Shown one piece after another: positions 12,493-22,950 of a DNA stretch of 64,000 nt. Position 1 is the first letter of the stretch. Each line of letters starts with the position of its first letter. The position numbers and the translations under genes were made by a program. Under the pieces are notes generated by a model that made no database searches, had not been told where the DNA came from, and saw nothing but the letters and a program-made list of their open reading frames with translations. The stretch lies in assembly GCF_028389875.1 (NCBI RefSeq), contig NC_084702.1:56554053-56618052 (forward strand), read 5' to 3'. Source of the DNA: Rhea pennata. Its lineage: Eukaryota > Chordata > Aves > Rheiformes > Rheidae.

Positions 12493-13697
12493 CTATTAAG
12501 TCTAACAGCAGCAGCATGAGGGGCAGAACTTTCTTAATGCCTGACCTGAATAACCACGATGACCCTATACCTCTTGAAGACATTGAAAATGATACTGAAA
12601 ATGACACAGAAGTTGGATCAGGATCCATCAGTCAGATTAATGCGTCTCTAAATAAACAGCGGACAGTATCAGCAGAAACAGAAAGATATCTCACTAATCC
12701 ATGGCTGACGCTTTTCGTTCCTTCAGTTTACACGTTAGTGGTTATGCTGAGTCTCCCTCTGAATGTTACAGCAATACTTGTGTTTTTGAAAAAAATGAAA
12801 ATTGAAAAGCCAGCTGTAATATACATGCTGAATTTGGCCATTGCAGATGTATTGTTTGTAAGCGTGCTTCCTTTTAAGATTACATATCATTTTTCTGGAA
12901 ACAACTGGTTATTTGGACCGGGAATGTGCCGTTTCATCACTGCTGCCTTCTACTGTAACATGTACTGTTCAATAATGCTTATGACGAGCATAAGCTTTGA
13001 TCGCTTCTTAGCGGTGGTGTACCCCATCCAGTCTCTCTCATGGCGCACATTAACACGCGCCTCCGTGACTTGTTTCATCATATGGCTTGTGGCAATAGCT
13101 GGGGTTATACCTTTTCTCATCAGAGAGCAAACTATGGAAATACCCAAGTTAAATATAACTACCTGTCATGATGTGCTAAAAGAATCTGAACTTCACAACT
13201 ATTACGTCCACTTCTTCTCCATCTTCTCTTCTGTTTTCTTTGTAGGGCCATTTATAATTTCTACCATCTGTTACTTGTGTATCATTCGATGTCTTAGTTC
13301 TTCAAGTATTGTTGCAAAAGAAAATAAGAAGAAACGTGCCTTGCTCTTGTGTGTAGCTGTTTTTTCTGTTTTTGTTATTTGTTTTGGACCAACAAATGTC
13401 CTCCTATTAATTCATTATACACATTTTTCTTACGACAATAGTTTAGAGTATCTCTACTTTGCCTATCTACTTTGTGTTTGTATCAGCAGCTTTAGCTGTT
13501 GCATTGATCCTTTTATTTACTACTATGCTTCTTCTCAATATCAGAGACAACTTGTCAGTCTCTTCGGCTGTAAAGAGACTTTTGATCCTAACAGTAGTAA
13601 CAGCAGTGGCCAGTCAATGTCGACCACTAGTAGAAGGGGTACCTGCTCCAGTAATGTGAACAGCAGTGTCTACAGGAAATTGCTAGCAATGCATTGA
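12493..13697 (+). CDS. F2R: F2R (PAR1, thrombin receptor) coding exon 2
   Basis: Encodes residues 28-428 of protease-activated receptor 1, a plasma-membrane GPCR that thrombin activates by cutting the N-terminus. The predicted cut is R39/T40 (MRGR then TFLMPD). An acidic segment with sequons at N60, N64 and N77 follows, then seven helices from about residue 99 to 373. Family marks seen: D146 in helix 2 (AD), the C173-C252 disulfide pair, DRF at 197-199 in place of DRY, the PAR signature NITTCHDVL in loop 2 (248-256), and DPFIYYY at 366-372. The tail keeps one Cys after helix 8 (C387) and the YRKLL sorting motif at 421-425. Identity to human PAR1 is obvious through the helices. Expected coupling is to Gq, Gi and G12/13 (family knowledge). 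The acceptor is TTTTTTAG at 12485-12492. No frameshift or internal stop is present. F2RL1 lies 24 kb downstream on the same strand. Confidence 0.97.
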
Positions 13698-13940
13698 GAA
13701 AATGTCTCTTACACTTGCTTATTTTTAGACAATTTCAGGAAAAAAATGTATTATATCCAATATAGCCTTAGATCAAGTTGTTGTGAAATACATCGTTCTA
13801 TGGATTCATTATAGTAATGCACAATTCAACATCCTATATGTGTATAGTGTATGTATATAAGTTAGTTTAGAACAGAAAAATAATTTTTTAATAAAAGCAG
13901 TTGAATGTTTTTCAAATAAACTCCTTTTTCAACCAAATCC
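13698..13940 (+). other. F2R 3' UTR with two poly(A) signals
   Basis: AT-rich sequence after the F2R stop codon. AATAAA hexamers occur at 13890-13895 and 13915-13920, so cleavage would be expected near 13910-13945. This would give a short 3' UTR of roughly 220-240 nt. The real end could be further downstream; transcript data would settle it. Confidence 0.6.
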
Positions 13941-16900
13941 TTTAATATTTTTAATTCAATTTATTACAAGGGTTTTATGAAATCCTTTTTTAAGTTGACT
14001 AGATGCTCATTTATGGAACCATCTCTCCATTACTTCATGACCAAAGTGAAATTATCTTCCCAAGCAATGTTTTATCCTATTTGTTTTTTATTTCTGGAAT
14101 TATCCATAAACTTTTATTATTACTATTGCATCTTAGGCTCTGAAACTATATGTTTTACATTTTTATATATTCCACTTCAAAACACTTTATATGATCTTAG
14201 GAATGTGAACACATGAAAAACAGCCTTTGATTATTGAAATTTATCACAGAAACTATTTTTCGGCAACTAGAACAAGCTTTTCTTTCAGTATTCCTATCAC
14301 TAGTTTCTTGTCTGGGACTACATTTTGGATCATGGTATTTTTAGATCCAAATTTCACAATAGACCAATGCTGAATGGCAACCCAGAAAATATACTGAAAA
14401 AGTAGTATTCAGCATCCTGTTTTGCAGTTTGCAATGTGTTTTCCTGCATGTGATTGGTCATCGTGCATGTGATTAGGTCTTGGAAGTATCCTGTATCTCT
14501 GCCAAGTCTGGATTATTTTTATTTTTTACATTGTGTCCATACAACTGCGGCAAAGTAGAGCCTAAAGTTAGCTTCATTCTATAGTTTTCTTTTACTACAA
14601 AAGATTCCAAAGTCAAATAACAGGAAATCAGTTTTAGAGGCAAATGTGAAGATGTATTTTATGGGAAAACAGAAATCAGAGTAAGTTGCAATTGGTTTAA
14701 TGTAGGATTTGCAACAGTAATCTGGCAAGAACAGCAATGGATAAAAGCTGTCTTCAGTCCATCCCAAGTGATAAGAAACCTAATATTTCTGGAGATACAG
14801 TGAAGGTGAGAAGCCTCTTTCCAACCCCCTGATCTTTTACCATTTTGTATCTATTCTCTAGTAGACTTAAGCATAATTAAATATTGAATTACCAGGTACT
14901 CTACAGATTTATGTTACCAAGTATTTGGTAGTTTCTGAATAAGTACATGAAGAAGTAAGAATATACATATATATAGTTTGTAAGGCTGAAAAACCTCAAA
15001 GGTGGATATGGCGTATTCAGATACATTCTTATTTTATTTAATATTATATTGGGATTGCTTTGTTTTTTACAAAAAAAAAAAACAGGTTCATCTTAAAACT
15101 GCAAAAACCAGCTGCTTCTTGCTGACAGAAAAACCATCCATGCTCTTCCTGTAGCTGTATGCTGAGGATTTTCAGATTTATGACTTAATTGGAACTTTTT
15201 TCAATGCAATGGTATTTTGTTTCGTGATAGTGGTTTATTTTTAGACAGTCAGAAGAAGCTGTCACTAAACTTTGCAAGGGTTAGTATTACATGCTAGGAG
15301 AGAAGGAAATGTACGCTGAAAACAGCTCTACAGTAATGGAAATTGTTTGCTTCCTTTTGCTCTGTGGTTGGCTCTAGCATAACCATAGTGAGGCATTTCC
15401 TTAAAATAACAGCCATTTTTCTGCATCTCATGAAGCTGCTTATATTTTACTTTCTGATTTACAAACTTGAGAAAAATATGTAAACATTTACCCTTTGTTT
15501 GCATTTCTTGTTAAACATCCCTAGATTAACCAAATAAATTGGTCCCTATTCTGTTTCTTCTTGGATATAATTATATCATTTTAAAGTGCTTTGGAACTTC
15601 AATACTAAGCATGTAAGCCCCTGGAAATTGCTGGGCTCAATACAGTGTAAAAGATAGCTATGCATCAGTCCATCCACTGACTTAACACTCAAAAGTTTCA
15701 AAATTATGCTTTCTTTTTAGGGATGGAAGGAATTACTTGACTCACAGGTATATATATATGTTGCATATGAAATATTTGGATTTTCTGCAGTACCATAGTG
15801 TCTTTTTGCAGTAGATCTATAGTATGAGATGAAACTGCAGTCTCGCAGGATTTCTCTGCCTCTTGTAACTTTGTGGGAGGTACAGTTATTCAGCCAAAGA
15901 CACTAGCATGTTTTGGTTCCAATCCAAAACTGAATCTTACTTTTTGACTAATGCTGACACAACACCAGGCTGATTTTTTAGAATACCAGTGCCCATGGTT
16001 TTACATAGAAGTTTCACAGCAAAAATAGCATGAAAAAGAGTAAGTGCAAGTCCACCAGAGAAACGCTATATCCAAAATAAACAATAATTTAAAATTTTTT
16101 GGTAACATTTTTCTTGAACAGAAGTCAGGAGATATTTTGCAAAAAAATTGCAATTTTGACTGAAAATAGCAACTTCACATTACAGCAAACCAAGCAAGGA
16201 ACTGATTCTACCAAATGAGCAGATGGGCTGATTTTGTTGGTCGTAACCCCTGTGCACTTGAGAACATGTGCAAATGAGCAACTTTTTCCTACCCAGAGGA
16301 ATAAAAAAAAAATGAGAGGGATGAAACACAACTGTTTGTTTATTCTCGTGACTAAGAACATCAACAAAGATCCCAAATAAGAATGACCAAAAACAATTTT
16401 ATGTATGTGTGTGTTGTATCTGCCATCCCTACCCTGCGCAGTACTGACTGAGTTCACTGATGATTCTGGTTTGCATGCAAATCAAAGGGGGGGAAAAAAA
16501 AGGCTGGTACAGCAAATAACCCGTATGTGAAAAGGCTTTACAAACCTCAGAAACCCTCCTGATTTCCTGATAACTAGATAAAGTGCAGAAGTTGCCTTTG
16601 AAAAGTATTTTTATGTTACCTACGCCTGTCTAAACCATGACCCTTTTATGTGCATAGGCATTTCACTCCCATATGGGTGCTCTGCAAGTGCTCCTAGCAA
16701 GCCTGCAAATACAGGCCGTGACAATTCAGTTCCTCCGTGCGCAACACTGCCATAGCCTGTGGTAAATACCACCTTTTCATAGCAAATGAAGCATTAACAG
16801 TTCTTCCTTCTTTTAAACTCATAGATCTAGTGTCACACCTTTGCTTTGTGTTTTGGTAAGGCTTCAGACTGATCTGACCGCAAAAATAAGCGAACTGCTA

Positions 16901-18294
16901 CTGCAGAGGACGCCCAGCTCACAAGTCAGAGAAGTGCTACATGACGGTGGATTCTCGTACCAAGCCCATGCCAGCTCAAGTCCTACTGTGTCACTCTGTA
17001 GTTAGAAAGCACTACGCTTCTCAGTATCAGTTTTTGCTGCTGCATTTAGTGGCAAGAGAGCTCATTTCAGTGAAGGAGCTGCTCAGCAGCGGCAGTTTGT
17101 TGAGCCAGTCTCGGGCACCGTGAGAATTTAAAAAAGAGCCGAACCACGCAGCATGGCAGTGATGCAGACGATGTGGTATCTACTTCAAAAAAAAGCTGAA
17201 CTAGAAAAAGCGTATTAAGACTGAACTGATCAAGCTGACAGGAAAAGCTAACCACCCTTTCATGCTTGCTGCACCCCAGCACTGCTGGCAGGGAAAGAAA
17301 ATGAGCAGAGAGAGAGAGGGAGAAATTCTGAGCGCAGCCAAAAGAAATGAAACCTCTCTGTGGTCGCGTGCTGTTTGGCCCATGCCCTCTCTTCCTCATA
17401 CCTTATTTCTTCCTGATGAGGGAATTGGGCTACATCCTTTTCTACATGAGGCAGGCTAAAAACTTTGTGCCAAATAATATTTTGAGTTGATGAGGTGTCA
17501 GGTGTATTACAAATGCATTTAAAAAAATCTTGCTATTGTTGCAGATTCTTGGTGATGCCTTTTTATATTGGTCGTTTTCATCTTCTGTGGTCTGATTCTG
17601 CAAAATGCTAGGAAAATAGGAAAAACCCAGCAAATAAAGAGATTGATGGAATTTGTCATGCACTTAAAATTAGTCACCCACATAAACGTTTTTTCATGGA
17701 ATTTGGCGTTTTGCAACTGCTAGAAATGGCTTAGTTATAGCTTGGCAGCTGGAGAAGCAGCTGAACGAATGACCTGCTATAATCCGAGCCAGCACTAGAG
17801 GGCATTGACATAACGAGGTACAGCTGTCGCATGGGGCTCCCTGGGGAGGGCCTGGCAGCGACCAGATCAACGCAGCAGGCTGGCCTGTGAAATACTGATC
17901 ATCCCCCTGTAAACAACCAAGCACGCAGATCTGCAAAGTGGAAAAGTACTGGGAAAAATGGATGAGTTTATTTTCACCTGAGCCATTGTTCAGCAATATT
18001 TCAGGGAATCATTTTTTTCCATCTTCGTGCTACCAGCCTTGTAACGATGTCCTGGAGCTGCTGGAGCACCACAAATACTCCTCTAGCCTCAGATGCAGAG
18101 TGCCAATGGTCTCAAATGCATTGCATGCAGCAACGTAACTCTGTTGAGGTGGAAACTGGTAAAGTTAACATGCAATGAAAAATCTGGCCTGGCATTACCT
18201 CACCAAAATAAAAATGATTTAATTTGAGTTGACTTCATCTCCATACTATAGTAAGTCTGGAGAAGTCACTGTCCTTGCCTTTATTCAGCCATCT

Positions 18295-18307
18295 GGGGGG
18301 GGGGGGG
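18295..18307 (+). repeat. G13 homopolymer
   Basis: Uninterrupted run of 13 G, followed shortly by GGGAATTGGGGG. Simple repeat with some G-quadruplex potential. Confidence 0.85.
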
Positions 18308-19362
18308 CTGGGAATTGGGGGTTTGATTGGGTTTTGTGCCATGCTATGATACACTATAGGAAACAAGCTCTCCTGTGACCGAGTCAGTAGTTGATTTGTT
18401 GTACGTGCTCAGTTTTTACTTCTGTAGGTGCGAGGCCTCCCTTGACCCCACGTACCAGTTGGGAGGGACATCGGAGACCAGCTGTGCCCTGAGCGGGAAC
18501 TGGCGCTGCCGCAGACCAGGCTGGGACGGGATGGGACTCTGCGTCGTGGACCTGCGGAGTGCGTCTGCTCACCACCTCCTCCCGCCGTAGCCTGCTCTTT
18601 GCTGATACCTTCCCAAGCGCTGGTCACCTCTTGTCTGAGACGTGTCCCACCTGGTCTTTCTCCCAGGCCCACAGCAAGGTATGTGACTTTGGAATTTGCT
18701 TTTTCATGTGGATTTTACTTTCAGCTAGTGTTAGTCTTCATTCGTTATAGTCGGTCTCACTGATTTAAATGCTTTTGTTCTGGTATGGTTTACTCTTGCA
18801 TTTTTTTCCTCTTCTATATTCTCTTATACAGTGACAATCTTATGTATCTTGTACAAGTAACTGTCTATTCCAGTCTTCCCTTACTTATTAATGTTGTTGC
18901 TGCAGGCAAAAGCTCATCTTTTAAAATAACTTTGCAATCTTGTCAATTTGTGAAGTGGTACCATTCATATCTGACATGTTTTCCAGGAACCACAAAATGC
19001 AATAAATTGTTAACTCAGAACATCTGGTTAGCTGGCATAACTGGAGTAACTGTGCAGCATATAAGTGGCTAAGGCTATACAGCTGCATAAACCACATTGT
19101 ATTGAGAACCTATGCAAATGTATTACTCTTCCTGCAACCCTTTAGAAACAGAGTGCCTAATTTGACTTAACAGAACAGAAAGAAATGATTCTTTCTTCCC
19201 TGGGTGGCAAAGGAGAGGGGCAGTGATAGAGAAGAGAAGAAAGAGGCAGAGAGAGAGAGTTCAGTTACCCAGACTTTGATGCTGTTTTATCTGTCTGTTC
19301 AATTGCTAGTAAAACTCCTTCCTTCAGAATAATATTTTAACAGTATTTCCAGTAATATTTTT

Positions 19363-19410
19363 CTTGCATACTTTTACTATAAGTCACTTGCATACTTTTA
19401 CTGTATGTCA
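19363..19410 (+). repeat. 24-bp tandem duplication
   Basis: Two copies of a unit starting CTTGCATACTTTTACT, period 24, differing at two positions. Intergenic. Confidence 0.85.
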
Positions 19411-19474
19411 CGGAAGGAATAAACCTCAACATAAGTGCAAATTGTATTATTATTCTCTCTTTTTTCTTTCTTCC

Positions 19475-19502
19475 TTTTTTTTTTTTTTTTTTTTTTTTTT
19501 TT
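19475..19502 (+). repeat. T28 homopolymer
   Basis: Uninterrupted T run within a longer pyrimidine-rich stretch beginning near 19454. It could be the A tail of a minus-strand retro-insertion, but no recognisable body adjoins it. Confidence 0.85.
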
Positions 19503-20189
19503 GTTGCCTCTATCTATTTGGTCAGAATATATCCTGCTTGTATCATGATGAAAAAACTTGTTTCTTTTCTTTTCTTTTCCTTATTTCTGGACTAGAGCTA
19601 GCGTCAGTTAAAACCACACTGTGCGAAGAGTAGCACTGAGGAGCCATCACTTCTCCAGTCTGTGCTTTTTTTAATTTATTTTATTTTGACTCTGTGGGCA
19701 AGATGAAGCTTGTGAAAGCATTGCCCAGAGATAAGGTTTACATTTCTCTTAAGACTTCATGGGGAACTCTGCAAAGGTGTTAGCAATGTCGTCTTCTAAG
19801 CATTAGAGCGCTTACCCAGGCACTCTAGGGCGAGAGGCTCCCTGCTGCAGCGCAGGAAACAGGGCACATGCCAAGCAGGCCTGTGGCTGCGGGTTTCCAG
19901 CCTCGGGAGTGCAGTGCTGGAGGGCGCTTGGAGGCTGAGCAGGCTGCTGAGACTTGGCCAAGCACTAGCCACCTTTGGAGGAAACGGGACCTAGCTCATC
20001 AGCGATGCAGCAGGGGAGATGCGCCTGCCTGAAATGGCGTGGTTCGCCTATGCGCTTTGCTGTGATGATTTGAGACTTTCCATTGACCTGAGGAATGATC
20101 TCCCTTGGTCACTGTGCCAAAGAAAAGAGCAAGCTGTCTCCAGTTTCACTTCAGTGTCTCATCTTCCAGCAGGAGTGACGTATGAACAT

Positions 20190-20410
20190 CCCATGTTGAC
20201 CCCTCTCCTGCCGGGGACAGTCTCGTGCGTCGGCTCCTGCGGAGGGGGCAGAGCGGGGAGGGTGTTCCCAGCAAGCTGGGAGCATGGGGCTGGGGGGGGG
20301 GCCTTCCCTCGGCGAGCGGGCTGGCACTGCTGCCCAGGCCCGGGGCAGCCACGGCGCGGCCACCAGCCGCCGTGGCCCGCAGAGCTTGCGGGCGCTTCCT
20401 GCATTCCTCT
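20190..20410. promoter_or_regulatory. Orphan CpG-rich patch between F2R and F2RL1
   Basis: About 220 bp that is markedly richer in G+C and CpG than its surroundings, including a GGGGCGG-like context and a G-rich run near 20294. No known exon is attached. Open frames of 141-143 codons on both strands overlap it but look like GC-driven chance frames. It may be a distal promoter, enhancer or lncRNA start, or simply an isolated GC-rich island. It is shorter than a typical gene CpG island. Confidence 0.4.
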
Positions 20411-20419
20411 CCTGAATAC

Positions 20420-22575
20420 AGAAATCAGGTGTTTCTTGGCCTAAGACGTGGCTTCTCGAGCACACCACATGAGTTATGTTGTATGGGTCACACGTGGCAA
20501 TGAGAGTCCAGGCAACAATCAAAGTTTTTAAGGATGATCTTTCCCATGTTTGCAGGATGTTGCCCATTTTGTGGGGAAGCACTCTGAGCTAACTCCTATA
20601 GACAGAGCTGAAATACTGTGCGTGACGATCCTTGCTCATAGACTCATCAACCAAATGTTCTGGGGACAAAGATAGAGACTAATAGCATTTCTGTCCTTTG
20701 CGTAGCTGTTTGCTTAGATGTTTGTTTTTACTGTTGCTTGTTGTATTGAGCAAGAACTTACTGTACTTGTGATGTATGTTTAGACTAGAGAAGAGTAAGG
20801 ATTGCTTTATTGGTCTTGTGATTGACTTAAATCTTTATCGTTGTCACAGCCCCAGCCTCACAGCCAGCTCTTTCAGCATGTGGTTATGTTTGCTGGTTAT
20901 TTTAAGGCTCTCCTGAGTGCTGTGGGCTGCTTACCTGGAAAGGCACAAGTGACAAAGGTGGGCGTTTGCTCTGCAGCTCTGCACAAAAAGGGAATTGTAC
21001 GAAGATTCAGTGTATTAGCCAGAAACTGGCAGGGCACTTTCTCACAGCTCCTATCGTCATTGAGTCAGGCCTCAGTCTGGAAGAGCTTCCTCAGTTTTGT
21101 CCCTGAGATTTCTCGCAGAGCCCAGGTTTTGCCCACATCTTGGTTTTGGTGTCCCCAGCTTGCATGTAGGGTGTAGCAGGCAGTTGTATGAAGACAAGTA
21201 GCTGCTCCTGTAACTGAGGGCACATCGTTACACCCTGCAGTTTCAGAGAGATCTAGCACAACCTAGACCAGCATTGCCAAGTGTGTCAGAAATACTCATT
21301 CTGTAGTAACTTTTGCAAAATTCACTGCCAAGTAGAAAGCACCACTACATAACCATCTAAATAATGAGCTGTTTTACTGATTGCATCTTTTCAAATGTTA
21401 TTCTTGCTGTGCTTGTGTCACTGTATTATGATTCCACAAAAAAAAAGCAGACCTGCAAAAAGCTGGCAGTAAAAAAACACTTTCTACCAGTTAATGAAAT
21501 AAATATATCCTCTGTCTTTGGTAGAGGATGTGGTAATAATTAGTAACCATGAGATTGCAGCCTTAATAGCTTTCACTATTGTATTCAAAGGGTTTTCCAT
21601 TCTTTCCACTCAGTCTTGGACAGAACTCCAGAGCCTTTCACCTGCTCTGATTTTAACCATGTGCTAAATCACTGCTTTTGCTCATTTCTAAATTGGTACT
21701 CCAGGTAGACTCACCACTGGCTTAAATGGACCTGACCCAACAGTCAGATCTGGGAAGCCTCTCCCAAAGGCAGAGCCCAGTTCAGGGCTCTGCATCCCCC
21801 TCCAAGTACTCCCACAGTCAGGATGGAAGAGTCTCTACTGGTGGGAGAGGTTTCATTACTTAGCCCATTCCCACTAAAGGTTTTGGTAGCAACTGAGGTG
21901 CCTAAATCCAAAAGCACGGTCCCAAGTGTTCCTGCTTAAAAGGGGCAACTTAGTTTTTTTTTTTTTTTTTTTTTCTTTTTCTTCTTTTTTTCCTTGTTCT
22001 GTCTCAGTTCTGTCCTTATTTTATCATCTAGCCAAATAAAGATAAACACATCTGCTGTAATGGTGGTGTTAACCAGAATACTCTCTAAATAAGTGGCTTA
22101 GTCAGACTGTTGTGTAATGAGGGTTGTCATAATGAGTCACATGTAAAATCCAACAGCAAAGCTACTAACCATGAAAACCTTTTCCCCTAATAATTGCCTA
22201 GCCACCCCAGTTCTGTCCTTGCTGACAGCTGGGTCTGAAGCCCAGCTGTTTTGGAAAGGTCCAGTTGCCCACAAAATAATAAATAGATTCATAGGTAGAA
22301 CACATCCTATGAATGGGCTCAGGAGTTACACGGCCGCAGTCCTGCTACAGATCGGTAGAAGTGGGATGGACTCAGGTATCCCACTTCTGTAGTCTGTATG
22401 GCAACAAGAAACACAAAGGAGCAAAATTAGGAGACAAAGCTAGTGAAGAGTCTCATGGCAATACATCCATAACAGTAATTATAGCATGCACAGGAATAGC
22501 AAAGTTTTTGTGGTAGAATCGCAGAAAAACAGGGCAATCTGCCTCAGCGTGTGAAGCTGGCCTGTTCATTTTCCT
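20420..22575. other. Intergenic DNA, nothing recognised
   Basis: Mixed-composition sequence with no recognisable coding exon. It contains one T21 run (21954-21974) and no other structure I can support. Confidence 0.6.
21954..21974 (+). repeat. T21 homopolymer
   Basis: Uninterrupted T run continuing into a T/C-rich tract to about 21992. Simple repeat. Confidence 0.85.
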
Positions 22576-22950
22576 TTCTCTTTGCAATTATCTTTTATGT
22601 ATTTAAAGATTCCTATTGGTCTTCTTATTTCTAGATTAAACAGTTCCAATTCTTTCAAACTTTCTTTAACAGATTGTTCTCTTGACCTCTTATTTCCTTC
22701 CCTGGCCTCTCTGTTTGGTCTGAAATATGGTGCCCTCAGTGGGGCATCGTGCTCCTGCTGAGGCCTTGCTGATGCTGAATACATGGACGTGGCTTATTTT
22801 CCGGGTTGTACTCCTCTTGCTACATCTAGTATGGTGTTTGTCTTTTTTTTTTTTTTTTTTTTGCAACAGTGTGACATAGCTGACTGATAGTCAGCTCTTG
22901 ATCCTCCTCATTCCACCCTGCACATGGTGCTAATTGAGACTTTGAAGCTC
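22575..22950 (-). mobile_element. CR1/L3-type LINE relic (3' part of the ORF2 region)
   Basis: Read on the + strand, this stretch follows the antisense of a familiar amniote CR1/L3 sequence. It contains, in order, TAAACAGTTCCAATTCTTTC, a diverged GAAATATGGTGCCC, GCTGAGGCCTTGCTGATGCT, and GCAACAGTGTGACATAGCTGACT. The order of these blocks matches the family (recognised from memory), so the element lies on the minus strand. It is heavily mutated and has no open frame. The internal short T run of the ancestral element has grown to T20. Confidence 0.65.
22843..22862 (+). repeat. T20 homopolymer inside a CR1 relic
   Basis: Uninterrupted T run located where the CR1/L3 family has a short T stretch just before GCAACA. 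This points to microsatellite growth inside an old element rather than a separate insertion. Confidence 0.75.

Larger units (their letters stand above)
13941..20180. other. Intergenic DNA, F2R to orphan CpG patch
   Basis: No open frame here resembles a known protein. The frames present (up to about 110 codons) have no homologous counterpart that I recognise and no coding character. Visible structure is limited to a G13 run, a T28 run and a 24-bp tandem duplication. Conserved enhancers of F2R may lie here but cannot be identified without alignment. Confidence 0.6.

Noticed and set aside
12516-13697. PAR1 translated from the Met in exon 2 as a complete 393-residue protein
   Set aside because: That Met is residue 36 of the spliced protein and lies just before the cleavage site; starting there would drop the signal peptide supplied by the exon at 5271.
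20019-20582. 141-143 codon frames on both strands near 20.2 kb
   Set aside because: They owe their length to the CpG-rich patch; no domain or splice support.
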